A stretch of DNA of 64,000 nt from Arcicella aquatica (GTDB lineage: Bacteria; Bacteroidota; Bacteroidia; Cytophagales; Spirosomataceae). Within the stretch, counting starts at the first letter, position 1; every line of letters starts with the position of its first letter. The stretch covers positions 62,001-126,000 of the forward strand of contig NZ_JAYFUL010000006.1 in the NCBI RefSeq assembly GCF_034928825.1, read 5' to 3'. The translations under genes and the position numbers were made by a program. Of the stretch, positions 1 through 8,596 are shown in pieces. The notes beneath the pieces are model-generated. The model did not search any database and was not told the DNA's origin. It saw nothing but the letters and a program-made list of their open reading frames with translations.

Positions 1-286
1 ACAACTCAAACGGAATGATTTTTGAACCCGTATCAAAAAGTACAGGTGTACCAAAACTCACAATAGATTCTTCAAGAACAGGCTTATTATACTTCATAAT
101 CGGATTACCCTCAGCATCCAAGCTCGGCACCATTTTGATATACTTCTCCGCCAAAATCTCATAAGAGATTTCACAAACATTCGTCCCATCCGTTACAAAC
201 AAATCTCTTAAAAGCGTGTAACGCATCGTGGTTGGTATTACTGTTACCTTATAAGGAACAGCAATATTAATTGAGGCACTTTTCAT
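1..286 (-). CDS. Partial phage structural-region protein (5' end only)
   Basis: First 95 residues of a leftward gene whose 3' part lies outside the window. The ATG at 286 follows the stop of the fibre gene by 19 bases, so both are probably one late operon. The visible part has no signal peptide and no motif I recognise; it looks soluble and beta-rich. Position next to a fibre-type gene suggests a virion or virion-assembly protein, but that is inference from context only. Confidence 0.6.
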   Translation of the reverse strand, partial: MKSASINIAVPYKVTVIPTTMRYTLLRDLFVTDGTNVCEISYEILAEKYIKMVPSLDAEGNPIMKYNKPVLEESIVSFGTPVLFDTGSKIIPFEL

Positions 287-305
287 AATGTTTCTATTTT
301 TAAGC

Positions 306-2174
306 TTAAAATACAGGTGTAATCGCATATGATAACGTCTTACCAATGGGTGCAGTAAACGTTAAAGGGTTGTCGGTATTAGCCGTACATGTACTCGCTG
401 GCGTAGTGGTAATGGTTGTTACTCCCGAGCTGTCCAATACTTCAAACGTGAAATCAAAAGGGAAACGAACATTTCTCGTGATACTAGCTCCCGTGCCATC
501 CACCGCAAAGGTAGATTTCCCCAAACTTCTGAGTATCGCTTCTGGCGAAACATAAGCCCCACGACCCAAATCACCGTTAGATGGTGCCTGACCCGCATCC
601 TTTCCAAGTTTTGTGCTAGGCGTCGATAAATACTGAAGTTCGGTATTGGTTAAACGTTCACCCCAAATACAAATCTGTTTCACAGGTGCATTGGGCGAAG
701 TATCCGACCCAATTCTTAGTTCGTTTAGTGCAGGTATCACCACCGCATTATCATCCGCCGAAGCCACACCATTCACATATACTTTTGCATCATTATTGGC
801 AAAAGCATAAGCCATTAGTACCGAGTTGGTAGCAGGCACAATATTAGCAGAGTTCTGAGTAACGCCATCATACATAACAAAGCCCTCAACACTACCATTC
901 GTATTGGCAATTACACCGATTCTATTAGCCCCACCAGCAGTTGCAACACCTTGCAACATCGCATATTTACCATTACCCGTAGCTACTTTTCCTTTGGCAG
1001 CACTTACAAAAATTGTCCCTTTGTTAATGGCTCCAAAAAGTTGACTGAACTGCGTTCCTGCAATCACAATCATATCTTGCTCTCTGGTTACAGTAGTAGC
1101 CGCTGTAGGAATATACGAAGTCGCATCAGCTCCCTTTGCTAATTGTGGACCATAGATATAGATATTCTGCGAAGCACTAGCAGTATGCGCACCCGTAACA
1201 GGTATAATCAGTGTATTTAAAGTAAAAGAAGCACTAGAAGTAAACGAAAGCTCACATCTATACCAACCATTTGGGTACAATGTCATGGCCGAGCTTACAA
1301 ACGTAAAGCCTGCACCATAAGTAGTCCCTGCTAACCTTGTTCCAAGATTTAAGTTATAAGTTACGGTTACACCGCCTCCAGTAGAAGAAACTTGCATTTT
1401 AAAAGCTGTTCCTATGGTACCAGCTTTTGCCCAAACTGAAAAGGTGTGTGTAGTGGCATCCGTAATGGTAACGCCTTGCGTAAGAGCAGATTCAGTAGCA
1501 ACAGCATTATCCGTTACAAGACTAGCTTCAGCTAACGTTCCATTAGGTCCAATGGTATCACTTGCACTAATTGCCAACGATATTTTTCCCCAAGCAGCAT
1601 TTGAACAGTCGGTGGAATATCTTAGCAAATTTGTTCTGCTTTCTTCTAGCAACAGCCCCAAACATTCGCCAGTTAGCGGGTCAAAGGTAAAGCGAGGCTT
1701 GTTAGCCTGTACAGTTTTTACAAAGCCATTTCGGTCAATGTAAGTCCCCACACTGTTTCTAGTAAAAGAAAAGGCAGGGTCAAGGAATCTACCATTGGCA
1801 AAGTCTAAATTCAAAATAGGTCTAAGAGCAGGTCGTCCAAACCCACCTGCCAAAGCATCAAAACTGGCTTTATTGTCATTGACTACCTTACCGAGCGTAT
1901 TGGCTGGATAATCCGTTTTGGCTGCATTGTGCGTTAGCTCTCCAGAATCGTAGGCATGCAATAAATTAGGGTCTATCGTTGCTGGGAAATACGAACCTAG
2001 CGCATTTGAATATTCCGTCGTCAGAAAAACCCTAAGCTCAGGTTGGTTCGTATAAATTGAAAGCAAAGTTTCTTGAGACAAATTATTGCTCAAAACTGTG
2101 CCATTCAGTGCATTATTGCTCTGTACGGCTATTTTTCCATTGTATGCGGGGTCTACCCGAATTACCACTGCCAT
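306..2174 (-). CDS. Phage fibre/spike-like structural protein with concanavalin-like domains
   Basis: A 622-residue protein. Residues about 120-185 carry the signature seen in phage head-spike or tail-fibre proteins: a segment like RNSVGTYIDRNG, then PRFTFDPLTGE, then GLLLEESRTNLL. This block commonly precedes LamG/concanavalin-like jelly-roll modules; about 190-355 and 365-525 look like two such modules (alternating beta strands, NGWYRCELSF). The C-terminal 90 residues look Ig-like (FPFDFTFEVLDSSG). Such proteins sit on the virion surface and often bind host glycans. It follows the 170-residue gene by 12 bases and precedes the partial gene by 19 bases on the same strand. The fold assignment is by eye; the structural role is well supported by the signature, the receptor role is inference. 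Confidence 0.7.
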   Translation of the reverse strand: MAVVIRVDPAYNGKIAVQSNNALNGTVLSNNLSQETLLSIYTNQPELRVFLTTEYSNALGSYFPATIDPNLLHAYDSGELTHNAAKTDYPANTLGKVVNDNKASFDALAGGFGRPALRPILNLDFANGRFLDPAFSFTRNSVGTYIDRNGFVKTVQANKPRFTFDPLTGECLGLLLEESRTNLLRYSTDCSNAAWGKISLAISASDTIGPNGTLAEASLVTDNAVATESALTQGVTITDATTHTFSVWAKAGTIGTAFKMQVSSTGGGVTVTYNLNLGTRLAGTTYGAGFTFVSSAMTLYPNGWYRCELSFTSSASFTLNTLIIPVTGAHTASASQNIYIYGPQLAKGADATSYIPTAATTVTREQDMIVIAGTQFSQLFGAINKGTIFVSAAKGKVATGNGKYAMLQGVATAGGANRIGVIANTNGSVEGFVMYDGVTQNSANIVPATNSVLMAYAFANNDAKVYVNGVASADDNAVVIPALNELRIGSDTSPNAPVKQICIWGERLTNTELQYLSTPSTKLGKDAGQAPSNGDLGRGAYVSPEAILRSLGKSTFAVDGTGASITRNVRFPFDFTFEVLDSSGVTTITTTPASTCTANTDNPLTFTAPIGKTLSYAITPVF

Positions 2175-2186
2175 TTGTATATAAAA

Positions 2187-2699
2187 TTATAAGGTGACTA
2201 AAACTGAATTAATCAAAAACACATTCACCGATTCGGCATAGAACGACGGCTCTTTAGATAACCTCCCAAACTTGATATTCACCGTACTGGTCCCAACATT
2301 CAAGCTACACGCCAACAGTCTCAGCGGTTGTCTGACCGTTCCCAGTACCTTGGTTACACCGTTACGGTCGGTCGATAGCCCAATAAAAGTTTTCCCTCGC
2401 ATACTATTAATCGAAAGCGTACGATTCGCAAAATCTTTCGGTACATTCAATTCTACCACCGTTTGCCACGCATCGCCCTGTTCAGATGGCACCAAGTCTT
2501 CATTATAAAACCCCACCCCTTCAAACTTCATATCCACCACCTTTGGATTCAGCAGAACAATTCCACCAGTCGGCACACTCCAGTTAGCAAGCTTCGGGTT
2601 AATTTCCTTCACATCCGAAACACCAATAAGCCTGAACTTCCTAAGCCCAGACGCATTGCTTTTACCTTCTATCGATTCGGTGCCAACTACAGTATTCAT
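2187..2699 (-). CDS. Hypothetical phage structural-region protein
   Basis: A 170-residue protein with no signal peptide or membrane segment, rich in beta-type segments (GGIVLLNPKVVDMKF, TVNIKFGRLS). It ends 12 bases before the fibre gene and starts after a terminator hairpin (2763-2797), so it is probably the first gene of the late transcript visible here. I do not recognise a family. A minor virion or baseplate-like protein is possible from position; nothing in the sequence proves it. Confidence 0.6.
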   Translation of the reverse strand: MNTVVGTESIEGKSNASGLRKFRLIGVSDVKEINPKLANWSVPTGGIVLLNPKVVDMKFEGVGFYNEDLVPSEQGDAWQTVVELNVPKDFANRTLSINSMRGKTFIGLSTDRNGVTKVLGTVRQPLRLLACSLNVGTSTVNIKFGRLSKEPSFYAESVNVFLINSVLVTL

Positions 2700-2762
2700 T
2701 CGCCAAATCTATGATGGTTTTCTGCTTTTTGGTAGGATAGAAAAACCATGCAATTATTACAC

Positions 2763-2797
2763 AAAAAGCCCTCATACACATTGTATAAGGGCTTTTT
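2763..2797 (-). terminator. Intrinsic terminator between early-side and structural genes
   Basis: Left arm AAAAAGCCCT (2763-2772) pairs with AGGGCTTTTT (2788-2797), with ATAC/GTAT extending the stem, and T-runs on both strands. It lies just downstream of the 161-residue gene and upstream of the structural genes. Confidence 0.75.
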
Positions 2798-2852
2798 AAG
2801 GTAATTAGAATGCCAAAAATTGAATGAATAACTACGATATTCATTGAATACC

Positions 2853-3338
2853 TCAAAAAGTTGATGAATAGTACCCCAACTTTTTTTCTATTTTTTTACG
2901 CTGATACGTCTGATGATTCCGCCACATTTGGCGTAACCGCTCTGCTATCTTTCCATCATCGTCAATATCATACTTTACCATAAAATTATCAACGGCGTTA
3001 TAGTCGCTAACGCCCAGCTCTACGAAAGCTTCACAGTGTGCCAAGAATACCTCTCTAAAATGATACTCCAAGGCCTGTACAAAAAGCTGGACTTTTACAG
3101 GATGTAAGAAATGATTTTTCAGCGAATCGGGTAACAGAATCGTAACACAGCTCTTTTCTTCCATATCAGCAATTTTCGGTAAGCTATGTACATAACCTAC
3201 CTTCTGACAAGCCAGCTCGGTCAATTTTCCGAGAAACGAGCGCCTTGTAAGGTCAATAATAGCAGTGTCGTCCCCATATCTACTAATTACGAATTTCCGC
3301 ACATGCGGTTCTTTGATAGATATTCTGGTTTTAATCAT
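2853..3338 (-). CDS. Hypothetical phage protein
   Basis: A 161-residue soluble protein with a charged, helical C-terminal half (GKIAERLRQMWRNHQTYQRKK) rich in Lys and Arg, which could bind nucleic acid, though no known motif is visible. It stands alone between a terminator (2763-2797) and a 590-base gene-free stretch containing TTGTAACCA repeats, so it may have its own promoter there. I do not recognise the family. It could act in replication initiation, packaging or regulation; the sequence does not decide. Confidence 0.6.
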   Translation of the reverse strand: MIKTRISIKEPHVRKFVISRYGDDTAIIDLTRRSFLGKLTELACQKVGYVHSLPKIADMEEKSCVTILLPDSLKNHFLHPVKVQLFVQALEYHFREVFLAHCEAFVELGVSDYNAVDNFMVKYDIDDDGKIAERLRQMWRNHQTYQRKKIEKKLGYYSSTF

Positions 3339-3930
3339 TGTTGAAATTGTTTATTTGTATTATTCTAATAATTTGCCTGTGGTTGGTGACATTCCGACGA
3401 AAACGAAACGCTAGGGTAACTTTTCATTTTCTGTGTCAAATGGCTGTATTCTTGTAACCATGTATAAATATCTGATTGTCAGTATTTTAACTCAATTTAA
3501 TAAGGTGTTTTCTATTTTCCAAATTTGTAACCAAATTGTAACCAAAGCAAAAATTTAAAAGCTGCCTTATTTAGTTACAACTTTTTTGTAACCATACTAC
3601 AACTTTTAAAAAAATAATTGTAACTAATAATAGATAGATAAGTTGCTGATATACAGATTGTTGAAATTTTAAAAAATCCTTCGGTTACAGGGTTACAGAG
3701 TTTCTTCAAAATCTACTATCCTTACTAAGAGAATCGAAAAGAGGGCAAAACCCGCCCACCAAAATAAAAAAAGAAGGAAAAAGAAGCGGCTGTGTTTTTG
3801 TATGATTTTTAGGCTTTTGTTCCCATAGATTATATAGAGTACTCATGATGTAAAAACGCATAGACCCCACTATGCGAAAAGCCCTGCACTTGTATAAGGC
3901 AGGGCTTCTGTAATACGACTTTCCAAGTCG
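3339..3930. repeat. Gene-free stretch with eight TTGTAACCA-type sites (candidate origin or operator array)
   Basis: No credible gene. TTGTAACCA occurs exactly at 3452-3460, 3525-3533, 3536-3544 and 3586-3594; TTGTAACTA at 3618-3626; the reverse-oriented GTTACAA at 3574-3580; and GGTTACAG twice in tandem at 3683-3690 and 3691-3698. The flanks are very AT-rich. Short direct repeats plus AT-rich DNA near a primase-helicase gene is the usual layout of an iteron-type origin, but a transcription-factor array is equally compatible. The function is inference; the repeats themselves are directly visible. Confidence 0.6.
3880..3906 (-). terminator. Intrinsic terminator of the leftward early operon
   Basis: A perfect 8-bp stem AGCCCTGC (3880-3887) and GCAGGGCT (3899-3906), followed on the minus strand by TTTT. 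It lies 25 bases past the stop of the 81-residue gene and ends the primase-helicase operon. Confidence 0.75.
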
Positions 3931-4176
3931 TTACTCGTTAAGATATGATTTATAAGGTTCCTCCGAACTAAAATGAATCAAGCTTCGTGCCTCTACAAGC
4001 TCGTGAAATAGGTTGAAGGCTAAATACTTGCTCTTGTCCTTCCCAACCTCCCAGAAGTCCACATAATACGCCTGTGGTTTCTCCAGAAAGTCAATGCCTA
4101 TCAGCAAAAATTTACGATTACCGGTGACATCTTGCCACCATGTATTTCGTCGATATTTTTCATGTGGTTTTTCCAT
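3931..4176 (-). CDS. Hypothetical phage early protein, 81 residues
   Basis: I chose the ATG at 4176 rather than the longer frame opening at 4335, because the upstream 104-residue gene is read in another frame over 4177-4335. With this start the two genes overlap by 17 bases, consistent with translational coupling. The product (MEKPHEKYRRNTWW start; KFLLIGIDFL and AYYVDFWEVG strands) is a small soluble protein with an acidic C-terminus. No family recognised. Last gene before the operon terminator. Confidence 0.55.
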   Translation of the reverse strand: MEKPHEKYRRNTWWQDVTGNRKFLLIGIDFLEKPQAYYVDFWEVGKDKSKYLAFNLFHELVEARSLIHFSSEEPYKSYLNE

Positions 4177-4474
4177 TGTTTTTCTGGTTACGGTGTTTTC
4201 CTGAATTTTGATGACCAGCCCACTTTTGTGGCGTGTTAAACTCACGGCCACAACAAACCTTTGTTTTAAACACATACTTTTCCGTATGCTCCTTTTCAAG
4301 GGGTTTGTATACTGGCTCAGCGTTGAGCTGTCCAAGCTCTATTTTAATGGCCCTCACTATTGCTTCGGCTTGGGTCAGCATCAACAGGAGCAACGACTTA
4401 CGGGGTAATTTCGGGTCACATAATTGGCTAAAGTATTTCTGAAATACTTCAAGCCTAGTTGGTAAATCAGTCAT
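4160..4474 (-). CDS. Small phage protein with zinc-finger-like C-terminus
   Basis: A 104-residue protein. The N-terminal half is helical (LPTRLEVFQKYFSQL, LLLLMLTQAEAIVRAIK). The C-terminal part, VCCGREF then WAGHQNSGKH at about 75-97, resembles the second half of a C2H2 finger (F, W and two His), but the Cys pair is adjacent rather than spaced, so zinc binding is uncertain. It lies one base from the 71-residue gene upstream and overlaps the 81-residue gene downstream, inside the early operon. A nucleic-acid-binding accessory protein is a guess. Confidence 0.55.
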   Translation of the reverse strand: MTDLPTRLEVFQKYFSQLCDPKLPRKSLLLLMLTQAEAIVRAIKIELGQLNAEPVYKPLEKEHTEKYVFKTKVCCGREFNTPQKWAGHQNSGKHRNQKNNGKTT

Positions 4475-4475
4475 G

Positions 4476-4691
4476 TTACTTTTTTAGTATATTAAAAATT
4501 GCATGTTCCAATTCTGGTAATGTTTTTTTTCCGTAGGTGACATAAAATTTTGTATCATCATAAATCATCCAAAACTTGGCTGTATATTTAGTCTTACCGA
4601 ATATCTCGTAACATTCAACATTATTTTCCCACATATTAGTTGTATCATTCAACTTCTCTAAGAACTCATCATTAAATTTGACTTTTTCCAT
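4476..4691 (-). CDS. Hypothetical phage early protein, 71 residues
   Basis: A small soluble acidic protein (MEKVKFNDEFLEKLN start) with a beta-rich centre (KFWMIYDDTKFYVTYG) and a C-terminal helix ending in KK. It starts 17 bases after the primase-helicase stop and is separated from the next gene by one base, so it is co-transcribed with the replication gene. No family recognised. Confidence 0.55.
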   Translation of the reverse strand: MEKVKFNDEFLEKLNDTTNMWENNVECYEIFGKTKYTAKFWMIYDDTKFYVTYGKKTLPELEHAIFNILKK

Positions 4692-4708
4692 TTGTTGTTC
4701 ATTATTGT

Positions 4709-7666
4709 TTAAAAGGGTAAATCTTGTTTTTCAGGTTCTTCAAGGCCTTTCGTGCTAATTTTAGTCTCTGGCGATTGAATATAAAAATGTTCAATACTCT
4801 GCGGTTTAGGTAGCTCCGTTTCTATCCACGATTTCGTCTTATTATCAAAAACCTCCCTGGTCTTACACTTGATATTAATACGACCATCTTCCTGAATATG
4901 CTTGGCTTCTTTGGGGTTTAAAATCCAGCCTTTCATTCTGCAATAGAGGGCAACTTTGTCTTTAAAACCATTGGTAGTAATATCTACATTCACTTCCATT
5001 TTGTAGCTCTCAAACATCTTATAACGGGGTACATAAGCGTTCAAAGTCTCGTTGTCTTCACTAAAATACAAATTGGCCCACGGTATAAAGTTGGGTCCTA
5101 GTTTAGATTTATAGGTGTTTATCATCAGCTCTTTCATCGGTGGCTCTACCTTACCAAACTTCAAATAGACCTGAATACACTGAGCTGCGAAGTTTAAAAA
5201 CGCTATCCATTCTTCTTTCGTAAAATCTTGAAAAAGGTTCTTTCCAAACTCGTCAATGGGGCGTCGTACTTCCCGATATTCTCCCGAAGCATTGTAGTGG
5301 TAATAGTCTGAAAATGCCAAAAACCATAGACGTCTCAGCGTACTGTCGTCACTCTCTACAGGTGGGAAGTTGCTAGAGATATGAATCTTAGGCATATCCT
5401 TAAACATCAAATTGAACGACTTCGTACCCTTCGGGTTTACCTTCATAAAGGTAGTAATTACTGCAAAGAAGAAAGAGAAATCCAAGTACTTCTGACCATC
5501 ATCAACCAACAAATAATCCGTATGCTCCGTGACGTTCTCAAATATGTGACGGTTCTTTGTCAGCTCTTTGTCTCGGCCATCCAGTACCTCATATTGCATC
5601 ATGTTAAAGAAACTCTTACCAAAAACAGATTTACCAGTACCACCCTGCGACTTATCCGAATCTCTCATGATATAATCCATACTCCAGATACAATACGTAT
5701 TTGCTTCATCTTTATAGCGGTGGAGCAGATAGCCCATTGCTGACATTTTAGCCACTAAGTGCAGCTGTTGTTCTTTCTGTTCATCTTCTTTCAACAGTGG
5801 ACCTTTAATGTCATATTTGTGGACTAGTCGGTATTGCTCTTTGTCTTCAGACGATTTATCCAACCTATCCTCCAGTTCAGTCCGCCAGTGAACCCGAGAG
5901 GTATTAATCAAGAAATTGAAAAACGGATTATCGTCTTTCAATACATCAATTAGGTATTCACCCAGCTCGTTTTTCTCGATGCGAAAATAAGGATCGCTAA
6001 TTTCGATATCCACCGCCTGTTCCTTTGCTCTTTCATCCAAATATTTAGGCGCTATTACTTCATGCTCCCAAACAAACGTATCTGCTTTATTGGCTTTTAC
6101 CGTTTCAATTTTGTTTTCAGATACCGTCCAAACTTCATTTTTAAAGAATAGTTTCTGTGAGAAACGGTCATAATCTTTAAAGTCCAAACTCCATCGAGGC
6201 AAACGCTCCAATGTGTTTTCTGTCAGGTCTTTCGAACGAATAAAGGCATCAATCAAATCAGACTCAGCATGACGGCTCTCTAAAAAGCCATCAATAAATT
6301 CCTTCATTTCATTAGCTTTGATAGAAGTAACGATATTGTTTGTTATCCTCACGAAGTCCGTTCCTCCAGCATTATTCTTTAGCTGCACAAAGCCATTCCG
6401 GTGCAAGAAATTCAGCATCAATTTTGGTTTAGGCGTATATTTCAAAATGGCTTTCCCTTCAAAATACTTTGGGTTACCTTTGGCGTCTAATGCTGGCGCC
6501 GCATTCCAAAAACGTAGTGGGTATGAAATCTTAATAAGGTTGCTAAAGTCATGCTCCCCGTAGTGATTCAAATAATCACGAACATCCTTACTGTATTTGG
6601 GTTTACCATCTTGGTCAAACTTTCCAGTTTTCAAGTTCGCCAATGACTCAGGCAGATAAATCGTATAAAGGTCTAGGTGATAACTAGCCAACTCAAACGC
6701 TTTTTTCTTACCCGTGGCGTCGATATCAGGAAGGTTATAAACCCTATGAGCCCAAAACGTTAAATTGTGCATCGGGATAGACCAGGGATGCACAGTTTCA
6801 CTATTAAACCAAACCACCTCATAACCGAGTGCTGCCACATTCAAAGCATCCGAACCGCCAGTGCAAATAATGATTTCCGAAAGCTTTCGTTTCTGCTCAT
6901 CTTCCATCATTTGGGCCTCATTAAACTTTCTCAGGATACGGTCTTTACCAAACATATAATCCTTTGGCTTTTGTCCATAGCTCGCAAATCGGTTGGCAGC
7001 ATCTTTGGCAAAAGGTTCATAAAACTTTTGCCAGCTCCCTTCATTAAACATATAAATCGGGTACCCTTCAGTACTCGAAAATGTATGTACAACTTTCTCT
7101 CCAGTGGCTTTCAGTTTCCCTACCAAACTAGAACTTTCTAATACATGTAGATTATACCGTTCAATCAATTTACAAGCATTGATATACGCCACTTCGTCGT
7201 CTTCTCCCTGTTGCAGATGGCTCCAAACGTGTTTACTAAAGAGCGTCTTTAAATCGCTCATTAATGGCTTTTCCTTATAAGTCCATGTACGTGTTCCAAT
7301 TACCTCGTCTTCAGTAGCAGGTCGTACCCTATATTCTGGCTTTGCTTTGGTTGTTACCTCGCTAAAAGTTTTACCCGAAATATTAAAAGTTTGCTCAATC
7401 CATCTGCACGCACCTCGAAAGTCAACGTTCAATTCCTTCATTACCAAGTCGATAGGACTATACGACCTATCGCCAAAATCGGTAACATACCAGGCATTCT
7501 TATTAGGATTGAGATACAGAGAACTGGAGGCACTTCGTTCGTCTCTGATTTTGAATTTAAACTGTTTATCCCTGCTCGCTTTTTCAGCGTCAGGGAACAA
7601 CATTACGATAATATCCAACCCACTGTTGGTATGCTTATAGTACTCTTCTACTGTGATATAACTCAT
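4709..7666 (-). CDS. Phage/plasmid-type primase-helicase (TOPRIM plus SF3 helicase)
   Basis: A 985-residue replication protein. Residues about 1-95 look like a primase zinc-binding-type domain (FKFKIRDERSASSSLYL; WYVTDFG) but lack the usual CHC2 cysteines. Residues about 262-325 are TOPRIM-like (EIIICTGGSDALN, later DIDATGKKKA). The C-terminal part is a superfamily 3 helicase: Walker A GGTGKS at about 674-679, Walker B-like LLVDDG about 35-40 residues later, and motif C KIHISSNFPP. In this family the protein primes and unwinds DNA at an element's own origin. It is the largest gene of the leftward early operon, 91 bases downstream of a small-gene group, with the TTGTAACCA array about 0.8 kb further on. 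Replication role is well supported; the missing zinc ligands are unusual. Confidence 0.85.
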   Translation of the reverse strand: MSYITVEEYYKHTNSGLDIIVMLFPDAEKASRDKQFKFKIRDERSASSSLYLNPNKNAWYVTDFGDRSYSPIDLVMKELNVDFRGACRWIEQTFNISGKTFSEVTTKAKPEYRVRPATEDEVIGTRTWTYKEKPLMSDLKTLFSKHVWSHLQQGEDDEVAYINACKLIERYNLHVLESSSLVGKLKATGEKVVHTFSSTEGYPIYMFNEGSWQKFYEPFAKDAANRFASYGQKPKDYMFGKDRILRKFNEAQMMEDEQKRKLSEIIICTGGSDALNVAALGYEVVWFNSETVHPWSIPMHNLTFWAHRVYNLPDIDATGKKKAFELASYHLDLYTIYLPESLANLKTGKFDQDGKPKYSKDVRDYLNHYGEHDFSNLIKISYPLRFWNAAPALDAKGNPKYFEGKAILKYTPKPKLMLNFLHRNGFVQLKNNAGGTDFVRITNNIVTSIKANEMKEFIDGFLESRHAESDLIDAFIRSKDLTENTLERLPRWSLDFKDYDRFSQKLFFKNEVWTVSENKIETVKANKADTFVWEHEVIAPKYLDERAKEQAVDIEISDPYFRIEKNELGEYLIDVLKDDNPFFNFLINTSRVHWRTELEDRLDKSSEDKEQYRLVHKYDIKGPLLKEDEQKEQQLHLVAKMSAMGYLLHRYKDEANTYCIWSMDYIMRDSDKSQGGTGKSVFGKSFFNMMQYEVLDGRDKELTKNRHIFENVTEHTDYLLVDDGQKYLDFSFFFAVITTFMKVNPKGTKSFNLMFKDMPKIHISSNFPPVESDDSTLRRLWFLAFSDYYHYNASGEYREVRRPIDEFGKNLFQDFTKEEWIAFLNFAAQCIQVYLKFGKVEPPMKELMINTYKSKLGPNFIPWANLYFSEDNETLNAYVPRYKMFESYKMEVNVDITTNGFKDKVALYCRMKGWILNPKEAKHIQEDGRINIKCKTREVFDNKTKSWIETELPKPQSIEHFYIQSPETKISTKGLEEPEKQDLPF

Positions 7667-7757
7667 TTGAATGGGGCTGGTAAGTCTGTGGTTCTTGTTA
7701 TTGAGATAGATGTATAAGGCACTTATTTTGCTTTGATTTTGGTACTTAAACGGGCTA

Positions 7758-8054
7758 TTACTTTGTTTCGACTACTATACTTTCTCTTGAGTCCACCGAG
7801 AACAATAAATCATGCTCCAGCTTTACTTCGTCTAAAACTTTTTGAGTTATACCCGTTATAAGCCCTAAATGATGGCTCTTTTGAATAGGGTCTTTATCCG
7901 TAGTAGTTTCAATAATAAAGGTTAACGTATCGATAAACCCCTCTAAATCACGGGTAAGGAAAACCAAATAATTCATTCGCTCCTTTAGTTTAGGTAGGTG
8001 AGCCGAATATTCGCTATCCATTAAATACAATCTCAATACTTCGTCAAATTTCAT
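7758..8054 (-). CDS. Small helical phage protein with HHLGL motif (paralogue of 13611-13889)
   Basis: A 98-residue, mostly helical protein. Its segment KSHHLGLITGITQKVLDEV (about residues 65-83) matches KAHHLGLLTGLVERIIVEL in the 92-residue protein at 13611-13889, and both begin with a similar acidic start (MKFDEVLRLYL; MELEVLLRKYI). The two are therefore paralogues within one element. Function unknown. It is separated by one base from the 65-residue gene upstream and sits directly before the primase-helicase. Confidence 0.65.
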   Translation of the reverse strand: MKFDEVLRLYLMDSEYSAHLPKLKERMNYLVFLTRDLEGFIDTLTFIIETTTDKDPIQKSHHLGLITGITQKVLDEVKLEHDLLFSVDSRESIVVETK

Positions 8055-8055
8055 G

Positions 8056-8253
8056 TTAGTTTAGTTTTTGTTTACGATTATCTAGTTCATTATTAGCCAT
8101 TTCCAATCCCTTTGTCCAAACGGGTATCATGTGGTTTGATGCAAACCTATTATTTTGAATAGTCGCTTTAACTAGTTTAATATAGTCCATAATTTGTACC
8201 TGAGTCATCTTCTTAAGCACATCCTCAAATGCTGGTCTTTTTTGCTCATCCAT
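8056..8253 (-). CDS. Hypothetical phage early protein, 65 residues
   Basis: Small helical charged protein (MDEQKRPAFEDVLKKMTQVQIMD start). Its ATG at 8253 lies inside the end of the upstream membrane-protein gene (overlap 8246-8253), and its stop is one base from the next gene. This tight packing supports it as a real coding unit. No family recognised. Confidence 0.55.
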   Translation of the reverse strand: MDEQKRPAFEDVLKKMTQVQIMDYIKLVKATIQNNRFASNHMIPVWTKGLEMANNELDNRKQKLN

Positions 8254-8596
8254 AAAAAACAGCGATTAGTATTAACAATATCCAAAAACCAAAATAACCT
8301 GCGATAAATACTTTTACCACCGATTCAAAGTCCTTAAAACTCCTCTCAAAAATGCTGGGAGGTTTGGGGGTGTTCAAACAAATCTGTCTGTTAACTTCAA
8401 GCAGAGTAGAAAGCTCCTCGAAATATTGCCTTCCACAACACTGGTTTGGTAGGATATTAGTTAAGATATCCAAACACACACTTTTTCCTTTCTCAAGCAC
8501 ATTAATGGCCTCACTGCATTCAGCGTCCGACCATTCTAAATGTTTGTTTTCCTGAATTTCTTCAAGAATCCTTCTAGGTGATTTAGGTCTTTTCAT
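8246..8596 (-). CDS. Small phage membrane-anchored protein, 116 residues
   Basis: I chose the ATG at 8596 (MKRPKSPRRILEEIQ): it forms an ATGA overlap with the stop of the upstream 42-residue gene, and the longer frame opening at 8698 would be translated from that gene's other frame. The product has a helical Cys-containing middle (CCGRQYFEELSTLLEV) and one C-terminal membrane helix (VFIAGYFGFWILLILIAVFYG), so it is probably tail-anchored with the bulk in the cytoplasm. Function unknown; exclusion, lysis control or anti-defence are all possible. Confidence 0.55.
   Translation of the reverse strand: MKRPKSPRRILEEIQENKHLEWSDAECSEAINVLEKGKSVCLDILTNILPNQCCGRQYFEELSTLLEVNRQICLNTPKPPSIFERSFKDFESVVKVFIAGYFGFWILLILIAVFYG

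Noticed and set aside
2662..2856. A 64-codon minus-strand frame between the 161- and 170-residue genes
   Set aside because: It covers a strong terminator hairpin and overlaps the start of the 170-residue gene; its composition is not protein-like.
3452..3698. CRISPR array
   Set aside because: The repeats are only 9 bp, irregularly spaced and in both orientations.
4177..4335. Longer N-terminus for the 81-residue gene (MDSSTLSQYTNPLK)
   Set aside because: This part lies wholly inside the 104-residue gene in another frame; the ATG at 4176 with a 17-base overlap is simpler.
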